From Athripsodes cinereus (taxonomy: Eukaryota > Arthropoda > Insecta > Trichoptera > Leptoceridae), in contig OX388325.1 of the NCBI GenBank assembly GCA_947579605.1, forward strand, positions 429,572-493,571: 64,000 bases of DNA, given 5' to 3'. This document shows, in pieces, positions 53,130-63,047 of the stretch. The notes under the pieces are model-generated. The model saw only the letters and a program-made list of their open reading frames with translations, searched no databases and had not been told where the DNA came from. Every line of letters starts with the position of its first letter. The stretch's first letter is position 1. A program made the position numbers and the translations under genes.

Positions 53130-53268
53130 TAATATCCACAGTGACTTTTTATTGGACGCGAGCCGGCTTCAGCTTCCGCTCTCATCATCAGGCTAGCGAT
53201 GATGAGAGCGGAAGCTCTTGAAAGCCGGCTCGCGTCCAATAAAAATTCACTGTGCATATACTATAATA
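53130..53268. repeat. Foldback repeat with hammerhead-like core (copy 4), best palindrome
   Basis: Left arm TTTATTGGACGCGAGCCGGC ... TTCCGCTCTCATCATCAGGC; right arm GATGATGAGAGCGGAAGCTC, TTGAAAGCCGGCTCGCGTCC, AATAAAAATTCACTGTG. Arms of about 60 bp are almost exact, with one 5-6 nt gap on the left, and continue outward as TATAGTATAATATCCAC against TGCATATACTATAATATA. Confidence 0.75.
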
Positions 53269-53700
53269 TACAAACAACCGTCGCTGAAAAAATACGTAAA
53301 TATACAGAACTAGCAGGAGAAATAAAAAATATTTGGCATTCTAGGTCCGTTTATATAATACAGTCAGCTACAGGGGTAACTCCGAAATCTTTAATAAATA
53401 ATTTATAAAAATTAGATTTACCGGTTAATTTGTACATTAAAATTCAAAAATCTATTATAATAAACACTTGTAATATTGTAAAAAAGTTTTTAAACACAGA
53501 TATATCAGGCACAATGCTGGTATTTTGAACCCGCGTTTTGAGCCTAATCCTTTGATATCCTGTATATCTGGATAGGTGAATTTTTCCCGGCATTAGACTG
53601 TTAAGTTTTTGTGTGACCATGACTGATCATATGGAGACTTATCTGGTTGTATAATGCTGAGAAGTGTGGATGGCAATTCTGCCGCCGCGTAAAAAAAAAA
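53268..53700 (+). pseudogene. LINE C-terminal relic, family K (copy 3)
   Basis: The frame TVAEKIRKYTELAGEIKNIW, HSRSVYIIQSATGVTPKSL, INNL, stop, KLDLPVNLYIKIQKSIIINT, CNIVKKFLNT resembles the extreme C-terminus of LINE polyproteins (KY..LA.EIK.IW....I.....SATGV.PKSL...L..L.L...LY...QKS....TC.IVRKFL). The 3' part (GATATCCTGTATATCTGGAT, ATCTGGTTGTATAATGCTGA) ends at an A-run (53690-53705). It directly follows the hammerhead-like foldback. Confidence 0.6.
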
Positions 53701-53705
53701 AAAAA

Positions 53706-53770
53706 GTGTTTTATTTATAATTAATTCAACATGAATTTCCACCGTCGGTTGAAAAATATCAACTTTGACA
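53706..53770 (-). repeat. Fragment shared with 33845-33900 and 22335-22395
   Basis: GTTTTATTTATAATTAATTC and CGTCGGTTGAAAAATATCAA are the reverse of the 33845-33905 segment. Its position just after a K element repeats the K/hammerhead/coding-like association. Confidence 0.5.
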
Positions 53771-54094
53771 TTTTTTTTAATTTTTTGCTTAAAACTTAAT
53801 AATTTCTGAATTTTTTCTCTTAAATTTTTATGACATAGGTAATAAAAAAACTACATTACAATAAGATGGTAAAACAATGATGACAATAATTTGTCATTTT
53901 CTTTACTCTATAAAATTTAACTTAATTTGCCTTTGTCCTGAGCACAGTCGATATTATGTAATGATGTCAATTATGTATTTTTTACATGTAACAATCTTTT
54001 AGATAGGTAGTCAATGAAACTCCTTGTCTGTTGCACATAACCTTTTTATTATTAATTTTATTAAATAAAATATATTATTTTATTACACGGAGGA

Positions 54095-54325
54095 CATAGT
54101 GAGATGGAGTAGGAAGAGGAGACGATTCTGGAGAGACCATATAGACAGGATGGCTGAAAACAGGATCGCCCACATTGCTGCAAAGAAGACACCGGCTGGC
54201 TCACGTTTGCGAGGAAGACCACCAAAGAGATGGAAAGATAGCTGGTCCTCAGGGTCACAAGAGGGAATCACTTCCGAAACAACAGAACGATGATCTATCA
54301 CACGAGGAAGAAGAAGAAGAAGAAA
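54095..54325 (+). pseudogene. RTE-like LINE C-terminus with (AAG)n tail
   Basis: The open frame RWSRKRRRFWRDHIDRMAEN, RIAHIAAKKTPAGSRLRGRP, PKRWKDSW is followed by GSQEGITSETTER and a stop at 54293. The tail AGGAAGAAGAAGAAGAAGA begins 12 bases later. WRDHIDRM...R..GRPPKRW.D is the usual RTE-like endonuclease-RT end. A likely frameshift after KDSW replaces the expected residues. Confidence 0.7.
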
Positions 54326-54555
54326 ATGTATTATATAAAATTTATTTAATAAAATATATTTATATATATATAAAAAAAAGTTTCCCTGACGATGCCTACA
54401 AGTATAGGCGAAAACATTCGGTATCTAACCTAACATAGTGGAGATTAAACAGTGCTCAATAATATATTTTTATATTTTATTTAATAAAATTAAAAATAGA
54501 TTTCCACAGCGTAAACACAAAAACTCTTGAATTATTACTTTTTATTATTTTTGCA

Positions 54556-54656
54556 CCAGTAGGTCTAGTCAAAACACAGCTACGAAAATTGTCACTTTCT
54601 CGCAACGTCGTCTACATTCGAACGAAAACGTAACGCTAAAATGTGTTTTGACTAGT
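54556..54656. mobile_element. MITE M3 (copy 2)
   Basis: CAGTAGGTCTAGTCAAAACA and, reversed, CAGCAGGACTAGTCAAAACA enclose about 100 bp, including ACGTAACGCTAAAATGTG as in copy 1. The centre is longer and less palindromic. Confidence 0.7.
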
Positions 54657-54674
54657 CCTGCTGACCCCCTAGAC

Positions 54675-55309
54675 CAGTGGTTCTTAACCTGGGTTCGATC
54701 GAACCCCAGGAGTTCGGTGAGTCAGTCTTGGGGGTTCGGTGAAAATAATTTTAAAGGCAAGATAGTTTTGCGAGTTGGAAAATGATAAAATCATTGAAAT
54801 TCAGCAGAGCCAGGTTCAACAGCAACTTACTCTTTAGAACAACATCGCTCTCAACGTTTTGGTGTCAACAAATGGAAACATGCCCTGTTATTGCTAAGAA
54901 AGCTCTGGAGATTTTTATACCGTTTGTTACAACATATCTTTGCGAGCAGTCCTTTTCGAAGATGTTGGATATAAAAACGAAGAAGAGGAATAGACTTTGT
55001 TGTGAAAATGACATGAGAGTGGCACTTGCCAAGGTAAAGCCGCGAATTTCTGAATTGGTTTCTGAAAGGCAACAGCAGAAATCACACTGATTTGAAGTAA
55101 ATATTAATGAATATGTTTCATGTTTTGATTTAACCATTAAAATTTAATGTTTTGATCTTTGTTTTTTTATTTTTTTTTTTATTTTGTGCACTTATATATA
55201 AATATATACCATGTTTTGAATTTGTAAAAATCTAATTTTATTTTTAGGTTCGGTGAATGCATATGTAACTAGTGGGGTTCGGTACCCCCAAAAAGGTTAA
55301 GAACCACTG
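54675..55309 (+). mobile_element. hAT (Buster-type) element, internally deleted, 635 bp
   Basis: Ends CAGTGGTTCTTAACC are inverted repeats (right end GGTTAAGAACCACTG). Flanking octamers CCCTAGAC are identical (54667-54674, 55310-55317) and fit the Buster-group target nnnTAnnn. Subterminal GGGGGTTCGGT words repeat at both ends. It retains only the 3' end of a transposase gene. Confidence 0.9.
54782..55090 (+). pseudogene. hAT transposase C-terminal dimerisation domain
   Basis: 102 codons open: FWCQQMETCPVIAKKALEIF, IPFVTTYLCEQSFSKMLDIK, TKKRNRLCCENDMRVALAKV, KPRISELV, stop. These are the hATC blocks (FW......P..A.KAL....PF.TTYLCE.GFS....IK.K.RNRL..E.DLRV.L...P.I..L) of SCAND3/ZBED-like hAT transposases. 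The catalytic DDE part is deleted, so the remnant cannot transpose anything. The ATG at 54782 lies in the fusion junction and is not the original start. Confidence 0.85.
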
Positions 55310-55311
55310 CC

Positions 55312-56232
55312 CTAGACAAACACGCACTTGGCGATCGACTACAAACTAATTTTCGACAATAATTGCAAACAATAACGCAAAGGAACTAAAAAACATCGGA
55401 AATTATAGAGTATTTAAAAATAAAATAGGTAATTAAAAAAAAAGTTAATTATTAAGTAGAATATATCTAGAGTATATTATTGTTTAGATGTGTAAAATTA
55501 AGAATACTGTAAATCTATCCCATACACAAGTATAACTCTTTTAATGGGATAGTAAACAATAGATTTTTAAGGGTATTTAGGGCCAATATTATAAAAGTCC
55601 GTTAGCTCAAGTTATTTTAATATGGTCCAAAATTTGATATAACTACTCGTTTTTCAGCATTATAAACATCCGTTGATATTGTTTCAGTAAAATGTTACCA
55701 TCGGCTTTAACTGGCCGACCGACCAGGGATTAGTTTTGACGACTAGCATTGCTGTCTCATTATTTGCCTGAAGAGAGAAAGAAATAACAATAGATGAATC
55801 TACGCACGTGTTTTGTTAGGATATATTATTCTCATAGCATCGCTGTCGTTTACTCATTTGTTTTGTGTAAATTATGAGATTGTTGGGTGAAGTTTTTATG
55901 AATGGGGAGCAGGTAGATAAAAGGGACATGCAAGATCTTATGTGACCACCGGTTGAAAACAATGGGTACAGTAGGCAAAAATATTTATTTTTAACGAATT
56001 GTCGAAATAGTTTTATAATACAGTATCTAGAAGAATGTACGAACAGATCGCCATCCGTTCGTAAAGTGTCGACATACTTACGAATATTGGGTTCCTCGTT
56101 TATAATTTCGGCCCTTAGTAAATGTGCAATATATATGTATTTTTGTGATATTTTTCAAATAAAAAAAAAATATTAGATTGTCGAAAAGTTCGCCAGTGGT
56201 CGATCGCTATGTACGATTTGTCGGTTTTTGAT
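55312..56232. mobile_element. P-like MITE related to the 19294 element
   Basis: Left AGACAAACACGCACTTGGCG, ATCGACTACAAA, TTTTCGACAAT. Right, reversed, GACAAATCGTACATAGCGAT, CGACCACTGGCGAACTTTTC, GACAAT. The block GGCGATCGACTACAAGCGAA...TTTTCGACAAT of the P-like element's left end is shared. No coding sequence. The right boundary is approximate. A hAT element sits exactly at its left edge. Confidence 0.55.
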
Positions 56233-56744
56233 TGACTTTTTTAACAGACGGCCATACTGATAAATGACGGTCGATGGTTTAGTATGTTTTTTTAGCTGTG
56301 TACACACAGATTATTTTTATAATAATAATTATTATCCGTGTAATGTATTTGTATAAGAGCCACACCTTAGTTTACTAATACTGTCAAATTTGCAACACCA
56401 ATGCGTATACATAAAATTATTATTTACGAGGGTTATTCAAAAAGTAATTATGGTCCAAATCGTCGTAGCTAATTTGATGTGACGAGAATATTGTATTTGT
56501 TTATTCATTCATTTATTAAACAGAATATAAATAAATGTTATCAATTTATATTAATAAAAAAAAACCTAATCACAAATATCTTAATAAGAAACGATTAAAT
56601 AAAACTTTTCATTCATTTTTTCATTTTAAAAATACATATTTTATAACTTTTCGATTTTCGAAGAGGAATCACTATGAAAGTTCATTTAAAATTTAGATAA
56701 TAAAAAAACAACAATGAAACACTGTATACTTTCACTTATTGTTA

Positions 56745-56985
56745 TATTTATTTTATTTTACAAAAACACACGGCACAAGCCTTTTACATGTTTGAATACA
56801 ATTATTTTAGTTATAAAATATAAACAACACTATACTAATATAAACACATATATACTAATATAAACAACAACAGTGACATAAAAAAAGATAAAACAATAAA
56901 TTTATAGCACCAACAAATCAACGGTAAACAGAGAAACATTAAGAAATAAAATTATGTATTATTTTTGATTAGAAGCTTTTATTTA
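56745..56985 (-). repeat. LINE 3' end
   Basis: TTTATTTTATTTTACAAAAA and GGCACAAGCCTTTTACATGT match the LINE end at 52769-53095; then AT-rich tandem-like AATATAAACAACA units. Confidence 0.5.
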
Positions 56986-56989
56986 TTTA

Positions 56990-58494
56990 CAAGCGTATGT
57001 AACCCGGCATCGCTCGGGTTTAATTAAATAGAAAACCTTGCAAATACATGGGTTAAAACAACAAAATCTTATTGAAAAAAAAGGAGTAAGCACTTACGTG
57101 GACAAAAGAAGTAAAAAGCTCTTCCCAATGAGAAAACTTAATTTTTGACTCCCTACATGCCTATATCTTAGTAACAATAAATAGGTAGGTACCTACATCA
57201 TAAAAAGCATTGCAAATCTCTTCTTAATGAAAAATCTTGAAGTTTGATACCTCACATGCCCATATTTAGGTAAAAAAAATAGGTAGGTACCTACATCGAA
57301 AAAAGTGCTGAAAAACTCTTCCCAATGAAAAATCATGAAGTTTGATACCTCACATGCCCATACTTAGGTAAAAAAAAATAGGTAGGTACCTATATCGAAA
57401 AAAGTGCTAAAAACCTCTTCCCATTGAAAAATCTTGAAGTTTGGCACCTCAGATGTTCACATTTATGTAAAAAAATAATAAGTAGGAACCTACATGGAAA
57501 AAAAAGTACTAAGAACCTCGTCCCGATGAAAAAGCTTGAAGTTAAGAAATCCCACATATTGGTAGGTACCTACATGAAAAAAGTGCTAAAAACCTCTTCC
57601 AAATGTGTAAAAACTCGAAGATTGTCATCCCAAATTTCTATAAGAAAAAAGGGTAAACATCCCATTTCGTTAAAAAATTGTAGGCACATAAATGTTAAAA
57701 TATTATAATTGTCCACATTCGAATTTGTATTTTTGGTTTCCAGTGCATAAATGGGTATTTGCTATGAAATTAAAAAAGTCAAGAATAAATTGTCACCTAA
57801 GTATTTACTCTTTATTCCCAAAAAACCTTAAAAATGGATTATCTGCATCCTTCAATATTTCAGAATATTTTACTATCAAATATTTCATAATTTATGTAAA
57901 AAATATTAGGTGAAAATAAATAGGTTCCCACTCATTGAAAATCATTTAACATTGTTTATGGATTTTATAGGTAAAACTATTATTATTCTACAGTATAGTT
58001 TTCTATGGTTTCATAATGTCTTCCATTATGAAAATAGCCCAATATGTCAAAAATATGCAATTTTTATTCACGTAATTCAAGAGCTTTTCTCATTAGCAAA
58101 CACAATATTTTATTACGAAAATAAACCCTAATTATTTAGTTTCAGAATTGTTGTGTTTATTGTCACATCCATTTTGAAATTAATTCAATACAATGAAAAA
58201 TGTTTGACTGTGAATATTGCTATTTACTAAATCTTGCAATAATTTTACATACATTTTGTTGCTAATTTTGTGACATGGTCGCATTAAAATTAAAATATCT
58301 TTATCAATACGTAAGATATTTAAAATGTTTTTAGCCTTAAACCTGCCCAGAAGATGAGACCTTGTATAGAGTGTATTATTTTACTTCGGTCTTTCCTAAT
58401 TTCCGAGTCCATTAAGGACATACGTACATACATACATACATACATACATACATACATACATACATACGAACGGACTCAAATATTTATGTGTGGA
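56990..58494 (-). mobile_element. Helitron-like family H, long form (copy B)
   Basis: 1505 bp, minus strand: A|TCCACACATAAATATTTGAG at 58494 to hairpin CCCGAGCGATGCCGGG, TTACATACG, CTTG|T at 56990. Near-identical to copy A but with one 98 bp unit fewer (57120-57610) and a longer (ATAC)n run (58424-58467). The open frames at 57692-58131 are word-for-word those of copy A, which reflects recent duplication rather than selection. Confidence 0.75.
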
Positions 58495-58980
58495 TTTATC
58501 ATTATTATTACTGAAGATGGACGTTTGTCCGAAACGCTTATAAACAATATAATATAAGTGAAAGTTTATACAGTGTTCCATATTTTATGTCAAAAATTTA
58601 AACACTCGTCATTGAATAATCCCGTTGTGACGTCATTAGGTGGTAAGTCGTATCATAACCCACTTGACTCGTTGTCTTTCTATACCGCCTGATGCCTTCA
58701 CACACCTATTCCGTCATGGGTGGACCTTTTTGCTCCGAAGTGCGATAATTCCATTTTCAAATTTTGCATTTCGGTAATTTTCAACTTGTCAAGTTGTGAA
58801 ACTTGACAATCGATATTTGAATGCAATACAGGAAAGAATAGAACGGAGTTAAATTTAAAAAAAAATCTAAATCCCTTTTCCCCTAAGCACAAGCGTTCAC
58901 ATGCACGCTGCAATGTATGTTCTACTTTTTATTGTTATATGTGTCCATAAGTACATTGTTACCCGCACGTGTCTTTATCT

Positions 58981-59040
58981 TCTTTTTTTTCTATATCTGG
59001 GTTTTTATTATAAACCCAAATACAACCTTATACACCTTTT
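58981..59040 (-). repeat. SINE family 1 tail fragment
   Basis: Short T-run, CTATATCTGGGTTTTTATTA, TAAACCCAAATACAACCTTA, ACACCTTT. The head and body are missing. Confidence 0.6.
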
Positions 59041-59149
59041 GTTTGCTGTATATTGTATTTGTATTTCTATTATAACTGTTGATATGTATGTGTATGTATG
59101 TAATATGTATATAGGTATGTCTGTTTTTTTTTTGTTTTATTTTAATAAC

Positions 59150-59310
59150 CGGGTTAGTTCGAAGACATCGCATTTTAGAAATAAACTCGCTCTCTGCACA
59201 TTGTATTGTATAACTGATATTTTCTATGATAGGCACTGTTTTAATTTGTATTATTGTAAACAATGTACAGTGAATAATAAAATAAAATAATAAATAATGT
59301 TAATAAATAA
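59150..59310 (+). repeat. LINE 3' tail, GCGATAAACTCGCC family
   Basis: GGGTTAGTTCGAAGACATCG, AAATAAACTCGCTCTCTGCA, AAACAATGTACAGTGAATAA, (AATA)n. Confidence 0.6.
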
Positions 59311-59594
59311 AAAATCCATACTTTGTGTTTTTTTATGGAATCGCTCCTTACTTTTCGAATGACCCTGATTTCATTATCTATGAAACACACAGTTAACACA
59401 AAATGTGTACGTGATTATTTTTATCTATTTATTCGCCACAACGCTATTCGCGGTCACATCGACTTAATTGTGTGTGTGGTCCATTGTGAGACAGAGGGAA
59501 ACATTATTTTTGTAATATCCACATTTTTCTATCGATAAATTTAGTAGCCACCACGCAAAGATTTCAGTATTCAGGTATGTACGCACCTATTTTT

Positions 59595-59757
59595 TTAAGA
59601 TGTTTTTGAAGGGTTTTTGTTACAAACCAAAATACATACAAGCTCACAGTAAGCTAAAAGCTTGTGTCGTGAAAAGGGAGTTTGCCGGCACCTGGGATCT
59701 AACATGAAGCTCTCATATGCATGAAGCCAAGACTCTACCTCCAGTCTACCGACGATC
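59595..59757 (-). repeat. SINE family 1, old copy
   Basis: The minus strand has TCGTCGGTAGACTGGAGGTA (A box) but the B box is mutated (GTTAGATCCC); the body AAACTCCCTTTTCACGACAC and tail are diverged. The most decayed full-length copy. Confidence 0.65.
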
Positions 59758-59911
59758 TCTATTAATGGCTATTAATTTGAGTTCTCTTGAAAATGTCAAG
59801 CTAACTTGACGAAAGTACTCGAGTAATAAATCAATAGTGAAAAGTAAACAGTGTTTTTGTTAATATTAAATAATTATGTTTTTTCACAATGTGAACACAC
59901 AAACTCTAGAT

Positions 59912-60290
59912 CAGTGGTTCTTAACCTGGGTTCGGTCGAACCCCGGGGGTTCGGTGAGTCAGTCTTGGGGGTTCGGTGAAAATCATTTTAAAAGCAAGAT
60001 AATTTTGCAAGTTGGAAAAACAACAAAATACTCCGATAATTCATTAATTAATATGTTTCATGTTTTGATTTAACCATTAAAATTTAATGTTTTGATCTTT
60101 GTTTTTTTTTTTTCATTTTGTACACTTATATATAAATATAGGTATACCGTGTTTTGAATTTTTAAAAATCTAATTTTATTTTTCAAATTAGGAGGGGTTC
60201 GGTGAATGCATATGTAACTGGTGGGGTTCGGTGAATGCATAATATGTAACTGGTGGGGTTTGGTACCCCCAAAAAGGTTAAGAACCACTG
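59912..60290 (+). mobile_element. hAT (Buster-type) MITE, 379 bp
   Basis: Same ends as 54675-55309 (CAGTGGTTCTTAACC) with perfect octamers CTCTAGAT on each side (59904-59911, 60291-60298; nnnTAnnn). A deletion removes all transposase; AATTAATATGTTTCATGTTT and the UTR-like end are kept. The GGTGGGGTTCGGTGAATGCA block is duplicated near the right end. Confidence 0.9.
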
Positions 60291-60460
60291 CTCTAGATCA
60301 TTTGGCTATTAATTTTTTTATTCAATATTGTCTGCTGACAATAAATATCTATTGTCCAGTTGTTCCATAACTCTACAAGTAGAAATGTCTTATATTCGGG
60401 AAATTACCATTTTTGTAATTTTGCTACAACATTTTTATTATGCTTTAACAGAAAGTGAAA

Positions 60461-61024
60461 TCTAATATATAAAAGGAATTCGTGTGTGTTGAACCATTTA
60501 TAACTCGAGAATGGCTGTACCGATTTGAATGATCTCTGATTTGTTGGATTCTTCTCCGCCCCAAATAGCCGATTTGCTATTAAAATATCTTACAAATTCA
60601 CGGGAAGAAAAATTACGAAGAAAATTATTTACGCCAGACATTTTTGATTTCAATAAAATAATGCAATATGGAGAATTATACAAAATCAAGTAAGTATTCG
60701 TAAGTATACGGTATTGACATTAACAATAGTCGGTACAAATATCCGTTACATTGTAGAAAAAATACCGTAAGAAAATATTCTGGAGTTTTTGAAATACTTC
60801 AAAGTCATATACCATCTCGAAAATTTATCGACGGGGGGGGGTAGAAATGCAGGGGGTCCATCGGAACCAGCAAAATTTTGAAAGTGGTCTATGAGAAAAA
60901 AATGTTTGAGAACCTCTGCACTATACGATGACACACTTGGACAATTACGGGAGTTTGTAAAGAGATTAAAAATATTAATCATTCATTGATTCTTCGGCGA
61001 TACGAAGTTCGCTGGGTCAGCTAG
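60461..61024 (+). mobile_element. Helitron (non-autonomous), 564 bp, with nested fragments
   Basis: A|TCTAATATATAAAAGGAATT at the start; at the end GGCGATACGAAGTTCGC (short hairpin), TGGGTCAG, CTAG|T. TC...CTAG between A and T is canonical. The inside includes ACCGTAAGAAAATATTCTGG, shared with the hAT MITE at 31649 and 42290-42380. It also includes what looks like one end of another hAT (TTTGAGAACCTCTG, 60907-60920). Confidence 0.8.
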
Positions 61025-61029
61025 TATAC

Positions 61030-61700
61030 TATATAATAATAATAATCGCACTGTTATTAAAGACATTCGTTGTCTTTATTCCGTTCAATACGAGTAGTTA
61101 AACAAATCTAAATACTATTGGAATAAAAAGCTGGAATAAAGCTGGACACCAATTCTTTACCTCTATGGAGTCTATGGTAAATTAAAAACAAATGTTGATT
61201 TATATTAAAAAAGGACTTCCTTCCACACCTTCCAAGGACATTGTCAATCTGTTTTAAGGGTCCCGTTTAGCAAAAACGGTAAAATATTCAATTTTCAACA
61301 AATTTGATAGAAAAAGTGCCAAAACTTTTTGACCGTTGCGAACATATTGATTTGATAAAATAAAAAAAAATATTTATTACCAATATTAGTATTTTACTAA
61401 AAAAAAAAATCGCAGACTCACGAGATATATTTATGTAGGTACTCTTTGTTATATCAAAATACAAATTATTCGTAAAACAAAAATATTTTTTATTAATTCT
61501 ATCAAGCATATAAATACTATAGATTTAAGCAAACTTTTTTTAGTATACAAATAAATTGAGTTCATGTGGTGATTTTTGATTTCAAAATATGAGACATTTT
61601 ATCGTAAAAAATATTTTTAAGTCGGTCAATATCCATGACAAAAATAGTTTTTTTTTGTTCTATAATTGAAATAACTATCTAAATATTCTCATTATTAAAA
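61030..61700. other. No confident feature
   Basis: A short family T word (GGACACCAATTCTTTACC, about 61143) is the only recognisable repeat. No gene seen. Confidence 0.35.
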
Positions 61701-61710
61701 TAAATATACA

Positions 61711-61875
61711 TTGAAGGACCCACCGTCCACCCGGATACCGCAGAAGTCTGGGGACTTCCATTTATCCGAAATTCTACACTTAACAAATCTTGTCCACACC
61801 GGAGGCGCCATAGTGGGCAGCCTGAAGGGCTGGCCGGCCAAATCACCAAACCGCCGTGACTTATTTACACGCATT
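61711..61875. repeat. Family Q repeat (copy 2)
   Basis: GGGCAGCCTGAAGGGCTGGC and CGGCCAAATCACCAAACCGCC parallel GGGCAGGCCTGAAGGGCCAA and CGGCCAAAACCGCCATC at 63907-63942. The left part also corresponds loosely (ATTTATCCG). Confidence 0.5.
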
Positions 61876-62110
61876 CTATCCACAACACTCTTCTTAATCC
61901 ACTCATTCTCCTGATATCCTCATTCATCACTCTATACCGTAACGTATTACCAACCATTCTTCTTAGTGAACGCATCTCCACGGCATTTATTCCACTCTCA
62001 TCCTTCTTTTACCATGTCCACGTTTCGCTTGCATACATAAGTTTCGCTTGCTTGCATACAAAACCTCCGTGTGAAATCTTTTGACTAAACTCCTTCGATG
62101 TACCTTTATA
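61876..62110 (-). pseudogene. LINE family E fragment (copy 6)
   Basis: The minus strand reads YASETWTW, stop, KKDESGINAVEMRSLRRMVG, NTLRYRVMNEDIRRMSGL and, past a break, RMRVNKSRRFG. Same order as 4790-4985. The GHVERM block is replaced by family Q sequence, so Q or a deletion interrupts it. A partial tandem duplication of TAAGTTTCGCTTGC lies at its 5' side (62040-62056). Confidence 0.65.
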
Positions 62111-62269
62111 CGAGAGAAGCAAACATAGTAATACTACATATATCTATAAAAAAAAAGGAATCAAATAAACAAGTTATCTTAACCTAGGTTACAAAAGTTA
62201 CAAAATAATAATAAGTAAAAGTCCGTAATATAGATACAAAATAATTGAATAATATTCTGGAACAAAAGC

Positions 62270-62770
62270 TGAGTTGAGGTGTCCAGAGACTTTTCCTAGG
62301 TTATTCAGGCCGGCGAACCCGAGGGTCGCCGTTACCGGGGCTGTTGCAGAGACGCTTCCCTCCCCAAGGGACATCCCAACCAGACCTAATACTCTCCACC
62401 AAGGGAGACAGGACAACACAAAGACGAAAAAAAAAAAACGAGTTCGCCCGCGACAGCCACAATCACACAAGGCAAAATCAACCATCAAGCTCTCCTAAGC
62501 GAGCCTGGCTCACGCAGGAAATCCCACCGAGATACCCAGACATCTACAAACCTCAAAAAGGCCCTGAAATTCCCAGGACAAGTCATCAACTCCGCAGACC
62601 AGAAGGGTCTAGGAGTGTCATCACTCATACTATCTATCATCACGTTTCTTGCATCCATCATCAATGGGCACTCCCACAGGATGTGCCCCGCAGACTGAGC
62701 TCCCGTCCCACAAGCACACCACGGGTCGTCCGCAAGCCCAAGCTCAAAGAGCTTGGCAAAAAAATAAATA
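62270..62770 (-). pseudogene. R1/jockey-like LINE C-terminal cysteine region with 3' UTR
   Basis: Minus frame: LELGLADDPWCACGTGAQSA, GHILWECPLMMDARNVMIDS, MSDDTPRPFWSAELMTCPGN, FRAFLRFVDVWVSRWDFLRE, PGSLRRA, stop near 62497. L..LGL...P.C.CG...S..HILWECP is the zinc-knuckle-like end of RNase H-bearing LINE proteins. The 3' UTR continues to about 62270 and is shared with 18940-19235. About 90 codons are intact. Confidence 0.75.
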
Positions 62771-62789
62771 TATGAAAATTTGTAGGATT

Positions 62790-63045
62790 CTCGTGCATTT
62801 ATGTACCAAACACACCCCGGAATTCGATTTATAGAAATATGCTTTTTTTATGAAGCTAAAATCAACTTTTTTTTTAAGTTAAAGTTTGATATTGGTAATT
62901 AATATTTGTTTTCATATTTTATCAAATCAAAATGTTCGTAGGGTCAACAAGTTTTGAGAGTTTGTGTACCAAACTTGTTGAAAATTGAATGTTTTATCGT
63001 TTTTGCTAAAGGGGCCCTTAAAAACTACAATCATATTCATGTAAT
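62790..63045. other. No feature seen
   Basis: AT-rich sequence between a LINE fragment and a family T copy. Confidence 0.4.
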
Positions 63046-63047
63046 AT

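Noticed and set aside
58901..59290. 129-codon frame
   Set aside because: Overlaps a SINE tail and a LINE 3' tail; hydrophobic AT-rich composition without a domain.
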